Positions 33,060-48,266 are shown, counted from the stretch's first letter. The stretch is 64,000 nucleotides of DNA from Chrysomallon squamiferum (GCA_012295275.1 CM022674.1:9673292-9737291); one strand, 5' to 3'. Notes: generated by a model from the letters alone, not told the origin. Numbers and translations: made by a program.

Positions 33060-36000
33060 CAAAATTGTTTAATTATTTTTACTGTTTTAACCTTTTTCTT
33101 AAATACTTTTAAACATAAAAAATTAAATAATACTTAAAATAAAATGAAGTTTATGTTCTAAAATATGAACAGATAATACATTGCAAACATAAAAAACAAA
33201 ACAAAAAACCCTTCAAATTATTTGCACAGCTACAAATAAACATAGCACTAAACAGAAAATTCTTTTATTGGGGGGGGGACAAGCAATATAAAAAAAGAAA
33301 AAAGGAAAAGAAAACAAAAAAAAAGATCAATAAATTACAAAATAAACATGTTTACCATGTAAAATATGTCCTGATTAATATACTATGTCAGTCAATGCTC
33401 AACATTCATTTAGTTTTTTCAATTTCTGTTTGTTATGTCTAACATAACAAACTTGCACAAATAATAAAAGTACATAAACAACAAATGACAAAATTCATTA
33501 CAACTTGTACAAATTACATTAGATATTTTGGGAAACTGAGTAACTGTACAATGACTATGTATTTAAAGTTTTCATTTATCCAGATATAAATACATGTAAA
33601 TAATAATAAAACCCTGCATTAGTCTAAAAAGATGATAAAGAATGTTAACTTTACATAAAATATCCCAGACTGATCATTTATCATATTCTCAGTCTATACA
33701 GAATTATTTTTACATCAAAGGTTAAAAATTTTAAACATAAAAAAATAAAAAAGGCATTTATGTGGATGTGTGTGTGTCTTCAGTCTTCTGTGTCCTGTTT
33801 ATATATTTTGTTAATACACGTCTGAGTAGAAGGCTGCACATCCTTAGTTTAACATTTCATAATCAATAATATTGCACAAAATGTAACATTTAAATATCAT
33901 TGTTTAAAATCATGTTAATTTAGCTTCAGATATATTTGGTATCAAATACTTAAATGAATTTGTATATTTTTATTTTTTGATATATGTTTCAGTTTTGATG
34001 CAAATATATTTAAAACAGAAAATAAGAAACAAAATGTAAACACAATAAAGGCAAAAATTATAATTAAAAACAAACTTTCAGTAACATTTTAAAATCATAA
34101 TATGTGTTTTCAAAAGCAGTATTTTTAATCATACAAAATACTAGTTTGCTATATTATAAAAATAAAAATTACGTAAAGTAATCTAAATCTACATAATGAC
34201 TATCAAAGTGGTTTGAAATATTTGCTACATAGTTTGTAATGTGAACAGTCAAGTTATAAATATTAGAGAATATCAAATAATTTCACATCAGATCAGTGTG
34301 CTGTGAATACAAACGTGAAGTTTCCACAGTATTTCACTATTTCATAAAATTATGTTGAATAGACTTTAATTTTATTGGTCCAAATAATAATAACACTATA
34401 TAAAAATAAAATAAATTAAACAACAAATATTTTAAAAAGATGAAGGAAGAAAAAGAAACGACAATCACTTCAGTAATAAAAACATTTTAGTCTGAAAGAA
34501 GCCATTTGTGTGAATTCTCCTTCTTATATTTATGTACATGTTGAAATCATCCCAATTTTCTCCATCTTAATGTGACATACATCTCTGAAATGATACTTAA
34601 CATGCTGGTAGTGTATATATATTTTAAAAAGTAACAGACTTTATTTAAACTACTGCAGACTGGATAGTACTAAATTAAATTCATCCTGAATGCAGATGCT
34701 TGGGAAATTTAACTAAAATGATGTTGTGCCCAAAACCTTTTTCAGAATGTTATCTCATTTATATAACAACAATATTAAATTCTTAAAACAAAATAACAAA
34801 AAGTTTAAATTATATTTTTTCACTTGTAAGCCAGACAATTATGTAATATGGTATCAAACTAATTTAAACATATATACAAAAATTCTTATATAATTAATGT
34901 GTTGTAAAGAAAACTGTCATAGTGATATATACATGAATAAATACAATAAAACAGATATATTTATATTTATAAATATAAATTTACAAAAAAAAAAGGACCC
35001 TTAACCTTGCATAGTTAGTGCCATAATAAATGCACTGTGAGACAGTTATTAAACCACACACCTTTAACAATTTTCCATTTTATAAATGAATAGGTGTAGA
35101 TGTGTTCTTTATTATTTTATTTATGGTTTCTTTTTGCCAGTAAAACTATTCTAAACTGTTAGAAAATAATATATATATGCTGATCAGAAATATTTCCACA
35201 ATATATCCTCTTCATTACAGCAATTATAAAGGAAAATTTTGTCGTTTATATATAAACAAGTAAATGTCTGCAAATTTAATACAAGTCTCAACACGTCAAA
35301 TTTATTTCTAAATGCAAAATAGTTTAAAAAGTAATACATAAATTATTCTGTAGTTCACTGCCAAAAGATTTTTGGGAATCAAAAAGTTATGTTATGATAC
35401 ACTACTGTTGTATTTGAGGAAATCTGTCAATGGAAAATACACACACTGGAAATATATTCTCACTGTGTTTTAACTAATTATTACATCTAATCAGCCTTGT
35501 TTTAACTTGAAGGTTTATGAAATGAAATTATTAAAATGTTAATCAAAACTAGCTGTTCTAGCTCATATTTATAAAAATATATAATGCTGCTTAGATCTTC
35601 AGCATTTTAATTTTTCAGTATTTCTGTTAAATTAGTCAAACAAATAAAAAAAGAGACACCTATTTCCTTCTGAGTATTATTATTATGCATACACATGAAT
35701 TTTTAAGTATATTATTATACATAAAAATAATAAAAATATCATTATTCACACAGAAACATAAAAAACATTTAAATATCAATGTCAAATATAGATATGGTTT
35801 ATAAAATATCACTAACATTTGTTCTATCTAAGGCGTTTTGTGGTTTCATGAAGAAGCATAAAAAATATTCCAGTTTTTTTAATCATTAACACTAGAAAAA
35901 GCAGCAGCTTTCTCTGTCAAATATTAAACATATTATTAAATAAATTATCTAACAGCTATAAATAATAAAATGAAGTATTCCTTATGACATTAGTAATTCC

Positions 36001-38302
36001 TTTACAAAAACATTATTAGCAAATTTTAAGTAAACATGGAAAAGATAAACTAGTCTAAAGCATCATTTTTACAAGAGACAGTCTAGTGAATGATAAATGT
36101 GTGTCTTGATCACTAATGAAATTCAACACATTTCAGTGTGAGAGACGAGACATATCACAGATTTTATTATGTAAATTATAACTATTAAATGTTTTTGTGT
36201 TGCCAAGGATGGCAACATTTTAAGTTGGGAAGTGTGTAGAATAGAGAAATAATAACTCATACTTTCCTATTCTATAAATGTCAGTATTTAATAATTTTTA
36301 AAGTAATCAGAGAGGAATACGTACTACTAGTAAGATAGGTTAAGATGACTGCCTCCTGTAAGGAGCTTTCATTAGCACTGGGAACTGTATGGTCATGTGA
36401 CATGGCACTGCAGGACCTTAAACAATTGTTAGTGAATGTATGCATTTTAATATTTGGTTAATAGTGGTTTCTCATATGTGCTACAGATCAGCTAAGATCA
36501 GGGTTTAATATAGGCTTATTGCTTTCATTTTAATGTCTTCAAGAAAGAATAAGTAAGATATTATATATTAAAGATGTATTGTATTTTACTTATGGACTGA
36601 TTTATTTTGAATATACATGCGCACAATTTATTAAATATCCAGGCATAACTTTAAGTAACAGTGGTTACAATTTATAATAATTAACAGCATCTGTATCTGT
36701 CTTCATATGGAAATATATTTAAAAATAAACATGACTGATACACAAAAGTATTTTCTTAGTAAACACAGCTGATACATATTCATTATTTCTGTTTAAGTGA
36801 CAACACTAGTCATGTGGGGTAAGTGCTGGTGACATCGCTACTTACATTATAGCAAATGTTATATATTTAAATGTAATTGTTAATTTACATGTGCTATTTT
36901 TTGTGTCTTTATGATAACAGTTATTCTTTTCTTAAAATATAAATGTCTCAGTGATATTACGTACATAAACCTATATATAACCAAAATTTAACCAAAATAT
37001 AAATAATACTTCCAAGAAGTTCATCTCTGTATGTATTTAAAAAGCTTATGGATCAATTTTTTTTTTTTTTTTATATATATGTATAAAGGATTTTTGCTGA
37101 GACTTTTATAAAATGTAGCTGATTTACATAAGTGGCAGACATAATTAAAGGCAAATGTATGGTATTGGTATTAGTATGCCATGTGTCCAAGTGCCAGAAA
37201 TACATAAACATGAAATCACACCTATTAATCTGGTGTGGGCTAGGTGTTAATGCGTTTCTATAAAAGACAACGGAACCCCTATTATTATTATATAAACAAT
37301 GGGCCTAAATTCCCTACTGAAACTAACTGATTTTGATCAAATATTACTTTAAACAAATTGGATTGGGTGAAACTGATATCAATCAGGATTGAATCAACTT
37401 CAAAAATTTCTTAAGTGATTTAATGAACACCTATTTTATATTGATAGATTATTTCATTAGTATCAAACTGAGTGGGTCTGTATTAATGGCATTACACATG
37501 TCATATTATATTAGTTCTACTTGATCATATAAATATGATATTATGTAACAACATGGATGGGGAATGTTAAACTGTAGCAGTTTTATTCATAGATAACTCC
37601 TCACAGAAGCCATGACTAATGAACTTTGACAGTTGATATTAATTTTTGAATGCATGTAATTTGATTGTAATGAACTATATATTAATATTATGTATTTGAT
37701 AACATTTTTGTTGAATATATTTGTTTGTAATTATTTTCTTTTTACCTAGACATAGGTTTTTGTATGAGTTTTGTTTATGGTTTGGTTTGATTTGTCCTGA
37801 ATTTGTCAGTTTGTCCTCCTTAGACACACAAGAGTTACAATGTTGTATACATTAATATTTCTCTATCAGAGATTACCTGTTATTAAAGCCCTTTGATTTG
37901 AAACTACTTCTTGGTTGTTTGTTCCTTAGACAGTGATTTTATGAGTAACTTATGCTGTGAGTAACTAACTGAGTTACATAGGAATATTATACCACTTATC
38001 AAATCACATTATCCACCCCTGAACCCCAGTTACACTAGTAAGAAACACTAACAAGGGTAATTAACTGTAAGTGAGAAAACCCCCGAATGTCTACCTTTTC
38101 AATACTGTCTCTGTTTCAAATAGTTCACTTCTCAAATATATATGTTTAACATACAATGTGTAGAAATTAGAAAAACAAAAAAGTTTGACAATTTTTATGG
38201 TGTCATTTGTTACTAAATTCTTATCAAACAAGTTTTAACTGATAAATCAGAATTTTAGTTAAAATGTTATAATTTTTATAATTTGTTATAAAAGACCGTG
38301 AA

Positions 38303-38308
38303 TTTATT
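38303..38308 (-). terminator. Poly(A) signal candidate for CCDC50
   Basis: TTTATT on the plus strand (AATAAA on the minus) lies about 153 bases beyond the CCDC50 stop codon. Other such motifs follow further down, so a longer 3' UTR is possible. Confidence 0.4.
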
Positions 38309-38460
38309 ATTTTACCAGTAAAATTCCATTACATTTGACAGGCCAGATAATAACAACACCACTGTAATAGAAGACATGATTTCTAATTCTTATAAAAAGT
38401 GTGGTTAAAAAAAAAAAAAATAGTTTAAAAAAAATGAGTAAAGAAGGATCACATATTGGT

Positions 38461-38648
38461 TTACTGCTGTTTGCAGCTTCCCTTCGAATCTTTCTTTGCA
38501 ACTTGAGATTTCTTTGACTTGCGAGATTTGTCCAATGTTGACCTCTTCTGACCTTGTACAGGCTGCCACGGATTGAGCACAGCCTGCCCATCAAACTGAG
38601 AGTTACTGTCCTGACTACTTGTTGTTCCACAGCTGTCTGGAACAATTT
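38461..38648 (-). CDS. CCDC50: CCDC50 exon 13 (terminal)
   Basis: After TTTCAG it completes a Glu codon and encodes 61 residues ending KKDSKGSCKQQ and TAA. The tail is basic (DKSRKSKKSQVAKK) and could act as a nuclear or RNA/membrane contact, but no motif is certain. Confidence 0.88.
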
Positions 38649-41600
38649 CTGAAACAAAATAAAAAATAAATTTGAATATAAATAAAAAACAAACAAACAA
38701 ACAAATAAATCAATTAATTAATCAAAAACAAATATCAGAAATGATTAATAATTTTTATAGATGAAATGTTTTCTCACATTAAGAAGTTACTTCAGTAACC
38801 TGTGTCCATCAAAAAAGAAAAAGAAAAAAAAAATAATAGAAAAAAATAAGAAAAAAATGAGATGCAGGTCAATTAATATGTGTGTATATTTATTAGTATG
38901 CACAAATGCAAAACTGAAAAAGATAATAACAGTGATGTTAGTGACAATGGCAAGTATATTGACACCCAAAATTCAATGACATTTCATTAATACAATTACT
39001 AAAAACAGCATGTGAACAAAGTCTAGTCAGGCTGGGCTACCTTGATAGTTTGCCGCTGACTGGTTCCACTGCCGATGAGGTCTGCGTAGACTACCACGTA
39101 CACCAGGATCCCACTCCAGTTCTGTGTCTACAGCAATTAGTACATTAGTGTATCACATCATTTGTTAATAATTCAGTCAAAATTAGTTTTTTAAAACACT
39201 ACCAAAACCAGTGAAATGTGACAATATTTCAATAAAACGAAACATTAAACAAAGATAACTAACATTTCAGATTTAAATTGGTTTAAAATGCCTAATAATA
39301 TTTTCTATGATTTTTAGATTTCAATGAGATGCTGAGAAACTGATATTCCTATCCATACCATTTATAAGATACAATTTTAAATAAACAAATTATAATGAGT
39401 AAAACACTTAATGAGCCAGATTCTTAACTGTCACTGTCATGTGTTTGTTTACATGACAGTGTAAGAAGTAGTAACAGAAAATGTTGGCTTCTATGCTAAA
39501 CAATCTTTTTACATTTTTAATACAATAAACAAATTAAATAACAATTTACACTGGCATTTTGGCCATTGGTTTATTTCAAAATGATGATAAAATGAAACAT
39601 CAGTTAAAAAATCTATATTGAAAATGATTACTGAACATTTTAGCAATTAAAAAGGCAATATTAATATTGCATGTCCTTTCAGATTTTAGTTAGTACAGTT
39701 AATTATTGTAACATAATGACAACACACACTGCATTCTTGTTATTTAAAGCAACATAACTGATGTATCATCAGCGTTAGGAAGTGATTACCTGGCAGAAAG
39801 TGATTAGAAATCTGTTTACTGTGAAAAAGGTTAAAAAATACTCTTTTACTCTCAGGAAGTGATTACAGTCAGGAATGATTATGACTAATATATTTAATTT
39901 CAGTACTACAACAGACTATTATAAATTTCAGTACTATATAAATTTATGTACTATCAAAAAATGATTATAAATATCAATTGTCAAAACAAGATATTTTGTA
40001 CCTGTTTACTGCAAGGAAATGTCAAATATAATTGTAAAGAATCTATTGTCAAAGTGATATCAAAATATATTTTTATTGTGAGGAAGTGATTTACCATCAG
40101 AGTTTGGAAGTGATCTGGAAAAAGGAAGTTGAGTTTTCACTTCAGTCTGGTCAGACTGTTCAATCTCATGTTGGCGACGTCTGTACGTGGGGTCTATAGC
40201 AGCCGCGATGTTGAAACCTGGGTTGGTTCCTGTGTGTGTGGCACGGGGAGAGAAGTCTGGACTCACAGACCTGTAACAGTTTAAACAGAAATATTTTAAT
40301 ATAATACAAATCTTACTAAAACTAAAATATACCCATATCTTACTTTTTGTCATTACTATTTATTACTAACAAAATTAACAAATTATAATTTTTTGAAAAA
40401 ATATAGAAAAGATTTTTCATTTTCCAAATGATATACATATAAGGAAAAACTGAAAAGAAAATAAGAATGAAAGTAAAAATAGAAATTATGAAAATATAAA
40501 TCACTCAATCACACACATACACAGACACATTCATCAACATCATATTATTTTTTGTAAGATACAATGGGAATATTCAAATAAAATTTAAGGATAAACATGA
40601 AAACATTTGGTAAGAATTAAATTCTGTGTAATTCTTTAATAAAATATTTTGAATCAGCTAGTCTTACCCACTCAGATCTTCATTGCTATGGTAACTACCA
40701 GGTGGAGAAGGCGATGGAGGCAGCCCATCACTAAATCCCTGCCTACAAGAAACAGTGTGCCTGTACGGAGGTGGAGTGATATGTGACTGTGGTGATCTTT
40801 CTGGTGGTGGAGGTGAGGGGGACTCAGCCAACCAGCGTTCAACATTACTCACTTCATCCACTGGAAGCTCACTGTTCACCGTGTGCTGCTGTCGCCTGGA
40901 GGCCTGAATCATCTGTCTTTGTTTATAGTCCTGATATGAAGGTGGGTCACGGGCAGGTAGAGCGGGAGGGATGGGTTCGGACTGTTGTCGTGTTGTTGAG
41001 ACTGGTGCTGCACTGTTTGATATGGACCGGGTGTAGCTGTTGCGACGATAGCGGTGGCCTGCAGGCATGTCATCACCGGAGTCAGTGTGTTCAGAACTTC
41101 CCATCAAGGCACTGGTGTCTACTACAGCTTGTGATGGCTTTAGCTTGGAAAATCATAAAATTAATGAAAATCTCTCATCAGATTTGCCTCATGAAACATG
41201 AAATGTAAATTATTAATAAACTACAGAACTGAACTTAATCTGTGTGGTTACTAAGTATTCATATTCTATTACATGTCTGTGAAATGGCTAATTTTTTAGT
41301 ATTATCTTAAGGTATTTAATAATGAAATACTTTTCATTAATAAAATGTGATTATACTTTTGCTTTAAACTAGAAATATATACATAATTCAACTGATACAC
41401 TGGTGTCAGTTTATCTCAAAGTTATGAACTGAACTCACTCCTGCTTCTTGGTGCAGACGCTGCTGCTCTCTTAGTTGTTGTCGTTTCTGTCTGGCTTTCC
41501 TCAGTTTAAGTTTTTCCTGCTCTTGAATGACTCTTGCTAACTGCTCATCCTGAGCCTCAATCTTACGTAACTTGTCTTTGTCAACTTCAGCTTTTGATCT

Positions 41601-44600
41601 CTGTAAACAGCAAAGCTACTTTTATTTACAAAGCATTGCATCTCTGATTTCAAATTTCATCACAACTAATTTTGTTTATAATTCATTCAGTAACATAAGT
41701 TAGGTTAAAACTAACATAGTTTTAATACATGCCATCAAACAGTTTATGTTAGCAATACAAATACAGAATTTAAATTCAATTACTAATCAAAAATATGCTA
41801 AGTTGCAAAATGGTACATATCTTATTATTTTGTCAGAAATTATATTATTAGGATCAGTAAGAGTTTATGTTTTATCACATATACAGAAAGATAATATGAA
41901 AAAGATGGCAATTTTTCAAACTATTACATAGTAAAAATAAAATAGCGTGAAGATTATTATAAAGATATATTAAAAAAAATAGTGCATAGATATTTAAAAT
42001 ATTTAAATTGTAAGAACACTGAATAAGAATTGCTGAGCATTTCTGCTTAATAAAAAAAAAAAATCAAGTTTAGTAAATGTTTCTTCCTCAATAAAGAAGT
42101 TTACAATTCTCAAAGGTTATGTCCCCTGAATCCATTGTAATATTCTGAGTACAAACCTTGTGTTCTTGTTCTTGTAAGAGTTTGGCAAGTTCCTGTAATA
42201 AAAATAAGTCATAAGTTTATTTTAAAACATTATGTTTACTTAAAGCCACTGTGAGACGCTTTTAAAGCTGTTATCTCAATCTATGTTCAGAGCACTGGCA
42301 TTAATATATTCACCAGTGCAGTGGACATTGATTATTTTCAAAAGTAACTGATATTAGTAAATGTACTGAAATAAAATTACTAAACACTAAACTAGTCAAT
42401 ATGGCCAGTCATTATCACAGTGATTAGTTAACTTGTAACTGAGTTTTGTAATTACAAAAAACTTACTTCATCTTGTACTTGCTGTAATATTTTTTTCTGA
42501 TGTTCATCTAGGTTAGAAGGAACAGTGTAGAAATCACTGAAATCTCCATCATCCTCAATCCTGCCTGATGGTGTGACTCTGCAGTTTAATAATAATAACT
42601 AACAATCTTTAATAAATCTTTGTGAAATAACAATGTGTTTAATAAATGATCAAATATCTGTATAATAACAATGTATTTAATAAATTATCAAATATCTGTA
42701 TAATAACAATGTGTTTAATAAATTATCAAATATCTATATAATAACAATGTATTTGATAAATTATAAAATATATATCTGTTAAATAACAATATGTTTAATA
42801 AATTATCAAATATCTGTATAATAACAATGTGTTTAATAAATTATCAAATATCTGTATAATAACAATGTGTTTAATAAATTATCAAATATCTGTATAATAA
42901 CAATGTGTTTAATAAATTATCAAATATCTATATAACAATATGTTTGATAAATTATCAAATCATTCTGAAATCCAAATTAAATGATGTAGGACTGAATGTA
43001 ATTTTAAACTGCCTCATGTAATTCCATTATTCATTATATGCTCAGGTTATCAGAGTTTCAAGGGTAGTACTAAAACATACATAACATATTTATTTGTTCA
43101 GTTTAAAAAGATTAATAGTTATTACATTTTCTGTTACAGGTAACTTTTCATTCAGGAAACAATACAGTATTTTATAAAATTATAAGCAGATGCATTAAAA
43201 CAACATAAGATGGTACAGCACATTACTAATGACCTTGAATAATACATGTAATAAATAATGGAATGGTCTGATACAACTAAATACAGAACACAGAACAAAA
43301 TAATATAAAAATTAGATTTATTTATAGATTTTAACATGTCCATTTGACACATTTTTGTCCTAAATTTAAAAGATGTCCAACAGCATCCAAGAACTGAATG
43401 GGTGTTTTCTGGCTAAGAGTTAGCTGTCTGTCAGTCTGATGAGTCTATTTTCTGTCTGTTTATAAACTATCTTTCTTGGTGGTCGGGCAGATCCAAAGAT
43501 TATCTGTCTCAATGTAACATGTTCTGATGTTTCTATTCCTTTTATATATTTGGATGATTAAGTTGAATTGACCGGTTCATTCTGAAAAGACGACCCAAAA
43601 GATTATTGGTTGTTCTGCAGCCAGTGGTCAGATGATGGTTCCACAAAATCAAAGGAAATCTGGAATCATTGTCTACCCATGAAAAAACTACATAATCATT
43701 AAATGTCTTCGTCTGTAGAACATCAGGTCCGTTTCCCATGATTCAAACCATGCTTCCTGTACTTGTGCCATTGGCAGAACAGAACAGCAAGACCTAGATC
43801 TTGGGTTTTCCTCCAAATGGCCAGTGTGAAGTGAAATAAAAAACATCTTTTCATCTCAGCTTGTGAAAATTCAGTTTTAACTGCCCAGTTTGCAGCCACC
43901 TCAAAGTTACTCTGAACTTTAATTGAAGAAAGAGGTCAGTTTAATGATTGTTTCTAATTCTTCAACAAAATGAACACTCTACTGTATGTTATCCTCTGAT
44001 TGTCAGGAAGAAGAGCAAATACAAGGGGATACATAGTGGTTCTGTCCATATTAGGATGATATATAACTGGTGCACTGCTCATACTGCGAAATAAAAGGCA
44101 GCGTCTTTTTCCATTTGTCCATGGTTCTTCTATGTTGACATTGGCTCGATGGTATGGTCTGAAAGGAAAGCAAATGAGGAACAGTTTCTCATGCTTGCTT
44201 TGCAACCTCATCATTGTATATTTGCTGCATTGGAGTTGTTTCTTCTCACTTCCGTAGTATGCTGATAAACCAAGCAACATTCGGGTCATTTGGAAGATGG
44301 TTGTGTTCTGATGTGTTCCAAATAAAATCGCTGACAATGGTGCATTTCCTGGGACACACTTTTGTCACACATCTCCAGTGAATGCTTTCCCCTCTGGTGT
44401 GATTCTTTGCAAATGGAAATCTGTCCAATATCATATGTGACTGAACAAATTCTAACCTTCTAAGTTCAGCCATAACTACAAAAATTTGATCTGTTTTTGG
44501 TAGGTATATGTAGTTAATGTATAAGAACTTTTATATGTCTTGTCTGTGATTAGCTAAGGTTTAAATGTAGATCAATGAATTTGGTCATCAGAGACATAAT

Positions 44601-47600
44601 AATCACTGATACATAAACAATGTCTATCTGAAATGAAATGAACTGAATACAGATGTTGTACCATGAGCTAAACTCTAAAACATGGACTTCATAAAATACA
44701 GTATCTTTACATTTGTTAATTCCGTTTAGCAGATTACAATTAAGTTCTCCTAGTTGCTTGTGTGGAATTGGTAGATATATGTAAGTGAAACTACACTATT
44801 TAGAAACATTAATCATACACACCAACCACTGCATTTCCACCACCTAACAAACAGCAAACATTATTGAAAACTAATAAACACACTCATTTGTTTTCCCCAT
44901 TACACAGTAAGTAGAAAAAAACCCAAGAAAACACTTCTAGATGCAGATGAATGAATGAATGAATGTTTACTGACATGTCAGATTTATGACATTTTAAACT
45001 ACATAAAACAATTATTAACAAAATATTTACCACTCATTATAAAATCTGTGGTAAAAATTAAGTGTTTAAAATAAGTCGTGGAGTTGCTGGTGAAATTGGA
45101 ATGATACTAACAATGTCAGTTTCCTTCAGAAATGTTTCCTGAAGACAGACTGTGAAAAGATCATATTTGAAACAAAAGACTTAATTTATCAAATTCCAGC
45201 GAATAATTTATTAGTGATTACCTGACTGATCCTAGCCACTGTCTGAGTTTTCAATTATAATGTCAAAAACTGCACACATCTGCATCATGCACAACAGTGT
45301 GCAATATTTAGTATTTACATTCACCATGGCAAGGTTCGATTCAAAATATTTTATTAATGAGAGTCAATTTTTATTTCAAAGTCGATTAGTATAGGATCAT
45401 TTCAAACTTTAGACAATTTTTTCCAGTCTAATGTCTAATAGTGAGAAGATTTTTTAACACTGCACAATTAAATATGATCTATGTAAACTGATGAAAGAAA
45501 TGTAAAAAAAAAAATAAGAAAAATAAGAAAATACCTAGCATTACATGGAAATGTATTCCATGACATATTTAACTTATTCTGGTGACAGAGAATAACATTC
45601 AAAATTATGGGTGAAATATTCTCTAATATTATGCATGACATGATACAGAATCATTTTTCTCTCTACAGCTATGTATACTTTTGCTTATGGATCAGGTAAT
45701 GTGGATCTAAGTCTATGTAACATTCAAATGGCAATATATTTTATTTTATTTTATTTTATTTTATTTTATTTTATTTTATTTTATTTTATTTTTTGTTTTG
45801 TTTTGTTTTGTTTTGTTTTATTTTATTTCATTTTTTTTATTAGAATTTTTTTTGTTTTTTCATTTTTATTTTATTTCATTTTTTTATTTTTATTTTAGCT
45901 CTAATGTTTGTTGCTTTTTATAAAAAAAATAACACCAAAACCATATTAGTTAAAAAGTGATAGGAAATAAAAAAAAAGCTAGCTGGCAGAATAGTGTTAG
46001 TAAAAGCAGTCTACCTGCAGGTGTACCTCGTAAGTCCATTCTGTGACATCACACTGGCATTAATGTCCAAACCATCCACACCTGTTGTCACCTGAGAAAC
46101 AGGACCTAAACAAAACAGATGTGTTGTGTGTTATATAAAATAATAATAATAATAAATAATAGATTCCATAAAAAGGCAATTTAAAAAAAAAAAAAAAAAG
46201 ATATATACATATATGTATTATTACTGCTGGAACCATCTTTTTTAATTTAAAAGTGAGAATTCATAAAGATCAGGAAAATTTAATTAAAATGAGAGGAGTA
46301 TTAAATATTTTCTCCTCAAGTAATATGAAATGCTACCACAATATCAAGTAACCACTGATAAAGGAAAGTTAATGTCTCTAAAACTATTTTTTTTTAACCT
46401 TTAACAAGTTGTAATTCAGTTCATGTAATGAAAAAACAGAAGAGCAAGCAATACCTGTAAAACAGGTTGTGTAGGTTTGGTTTTTGTTTTTCATTTATAC
46501 AATTCATTTGACAAAACATTATATTTCAAAAATGGTTTTTCTTAATGTTGAGTGTCAGTAATGAATGGAGTAAAAGTGATTTAATTATCCTGTTTTACCA
46601 GTCTCCCCTGATATCACAAGTCTAGCATCCTCTGAATGCTGGGCAAGTTCTTTCTCCAGTTTCTCTCGCTGTTTCTTTAACTGTCTCTCTTTCTTCTTCT
46701 CCAGAAACTTTTCATATTTCTTTCTTTCCTTTTCTTGCAGAAGTCGTGCAATTTCCTGATAAATAAAAATAACATAAAAAAACAAATAAAATAAAATAAA
46801 TAAAATTGTTTGCGCAGAAATTCTATAATTATTTAATATTAAATTACAATGTTATACCTAGACCTTATTTTCTCTCATCCCATACAATTTGCCTAAAATG
46901 AAAAAGATAAAATAACCTGACTTTCTATTTTTTAGAAGAAAGTGATATTAATTAACAGATAATGAATTACACACAGCAGCTTGTAACACAAAATTAAACA
47001 TCTACCTCATCAGCCATCTGTCTGGCAACTTCCTCTCCAGCATCTTCATTCTGCATCTTATGTGCAACCCTGGCATCTTCCTCAGCTCTAAAAATACCAT
47101 ACATTCATGTGAAGGGGGCTATTAGGTATTTTATGTATATATAAAACTGGATTCACTTGGGACCAAAGAGAAATGCTATTTTAGACAGAGTGCCTATTTA
47201 TAAGCATTAAAACAACATGGAATTGGAGTATGTTTTATTACAAATGTTGGTTAAATGCTGAGAAATAGTCTGTCACTGATGACTTTCATTTTTTCACATT
47301 TTTCTCCAGAGCAAACTCCTGTGTTATGGTCCAAGTTGCGAAAGTCTGCTTTTATTTAGAAGTAGCAGATAAAGATTTAATTTGTTTTTCATTTTAAGAA
47401 CATTAGTGTATGAAAGTCTGTTCGAAGTTCAATTCAGACATTTGAATTTGAAAGTCATTATTTATTTTCTCTCTGCTGAAATAATGAGTTCATATAACTG
47501 CCAGTAATGGTCACTATTTTTTAAAATGCACAGCTAATTTTGTTTTGTTTACACAGCAGATTTAATGAAAACTCTTCCATTAATTTTATTTTTGGTTGCA

Positions 47601-48111
47601 TGTTCTAAACATTGCAGTTTTTTAGGTTATTCTGCCATTACGATGAAATCATTAAGTCAACACAAAATGTGCACCCTATGTATTTATGCAGACTTCTGCT
47701 TTTGAAACTAGATCTAAATGAGCGAATTCACTTAGGTATCAATGCACACTAATAAAAATCTTGTTCATCTCGCTGCATATAATAATTACAAGAAGCAATG
47801 GCATCATTGTTTATTAAACCTTCAATGAATCACGATCAATTTATCTCATGTGATAGTCTAATAATGTGCAAATTGCCATCACTGTTTATGAATGACTGCA
47901 CTTGCAAAATTGTTGACAAAACTAATTTCTATATAAATTGTTCTTTTGTTGTGGAAATTATTTGTTTACCCCCCACCCCCATCCAAAGAAGATGGCATCC
48001 GAATTACACAAGGTTTTGTTCACAACAGACTAACAACAGTTGGATGGGACTTTGAAATGTTGCTGGTTTACACAAAAATCTGTGCATATGTGTCTGTCTG
48101 TGTCTGTGTCT

Positions 48112-48153
<42 letters not shown>

Positions 48154-48231
48154 ATGTAGATGTGTGTGTGTGTGTGTGTCTGTGTGTGTGTGTGTGTGGA
48201 TGTAGATGTGAGTGTGTGTGTTTTTGTGAGT

Positions 48232-48266
<35 letters not shown>

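Larger units (their letters stand above)
30043..38460. other. Noncoding interval between convergent genes
   Basis: From about 31.1 to 38.3 kb there is no long open frame on either strand, and from 32.7 to 38.3 kb there are far fewer microsatellites than elsewhere. It probably holds the 3' UTRs of Pax3/7 (plus) and CCDC50 (minus), which may be long. It contains a 23-bp perfect hairpin at 33010-33059 and a dispersed direct repeat at 30794 and 32532. Confidence 0.6.

Noticed and set aside
40783-41208. 141-codon plus-strand frame
   Set aside because: Shadow of CCDC50 exon 10 on the opposite strand.
42627-42961. Regular repeat array resembling CRISPR
   Set aside because: Units are head-to-tail without unique spacers, and this is an animal genome intron, so it is a minisatellite.
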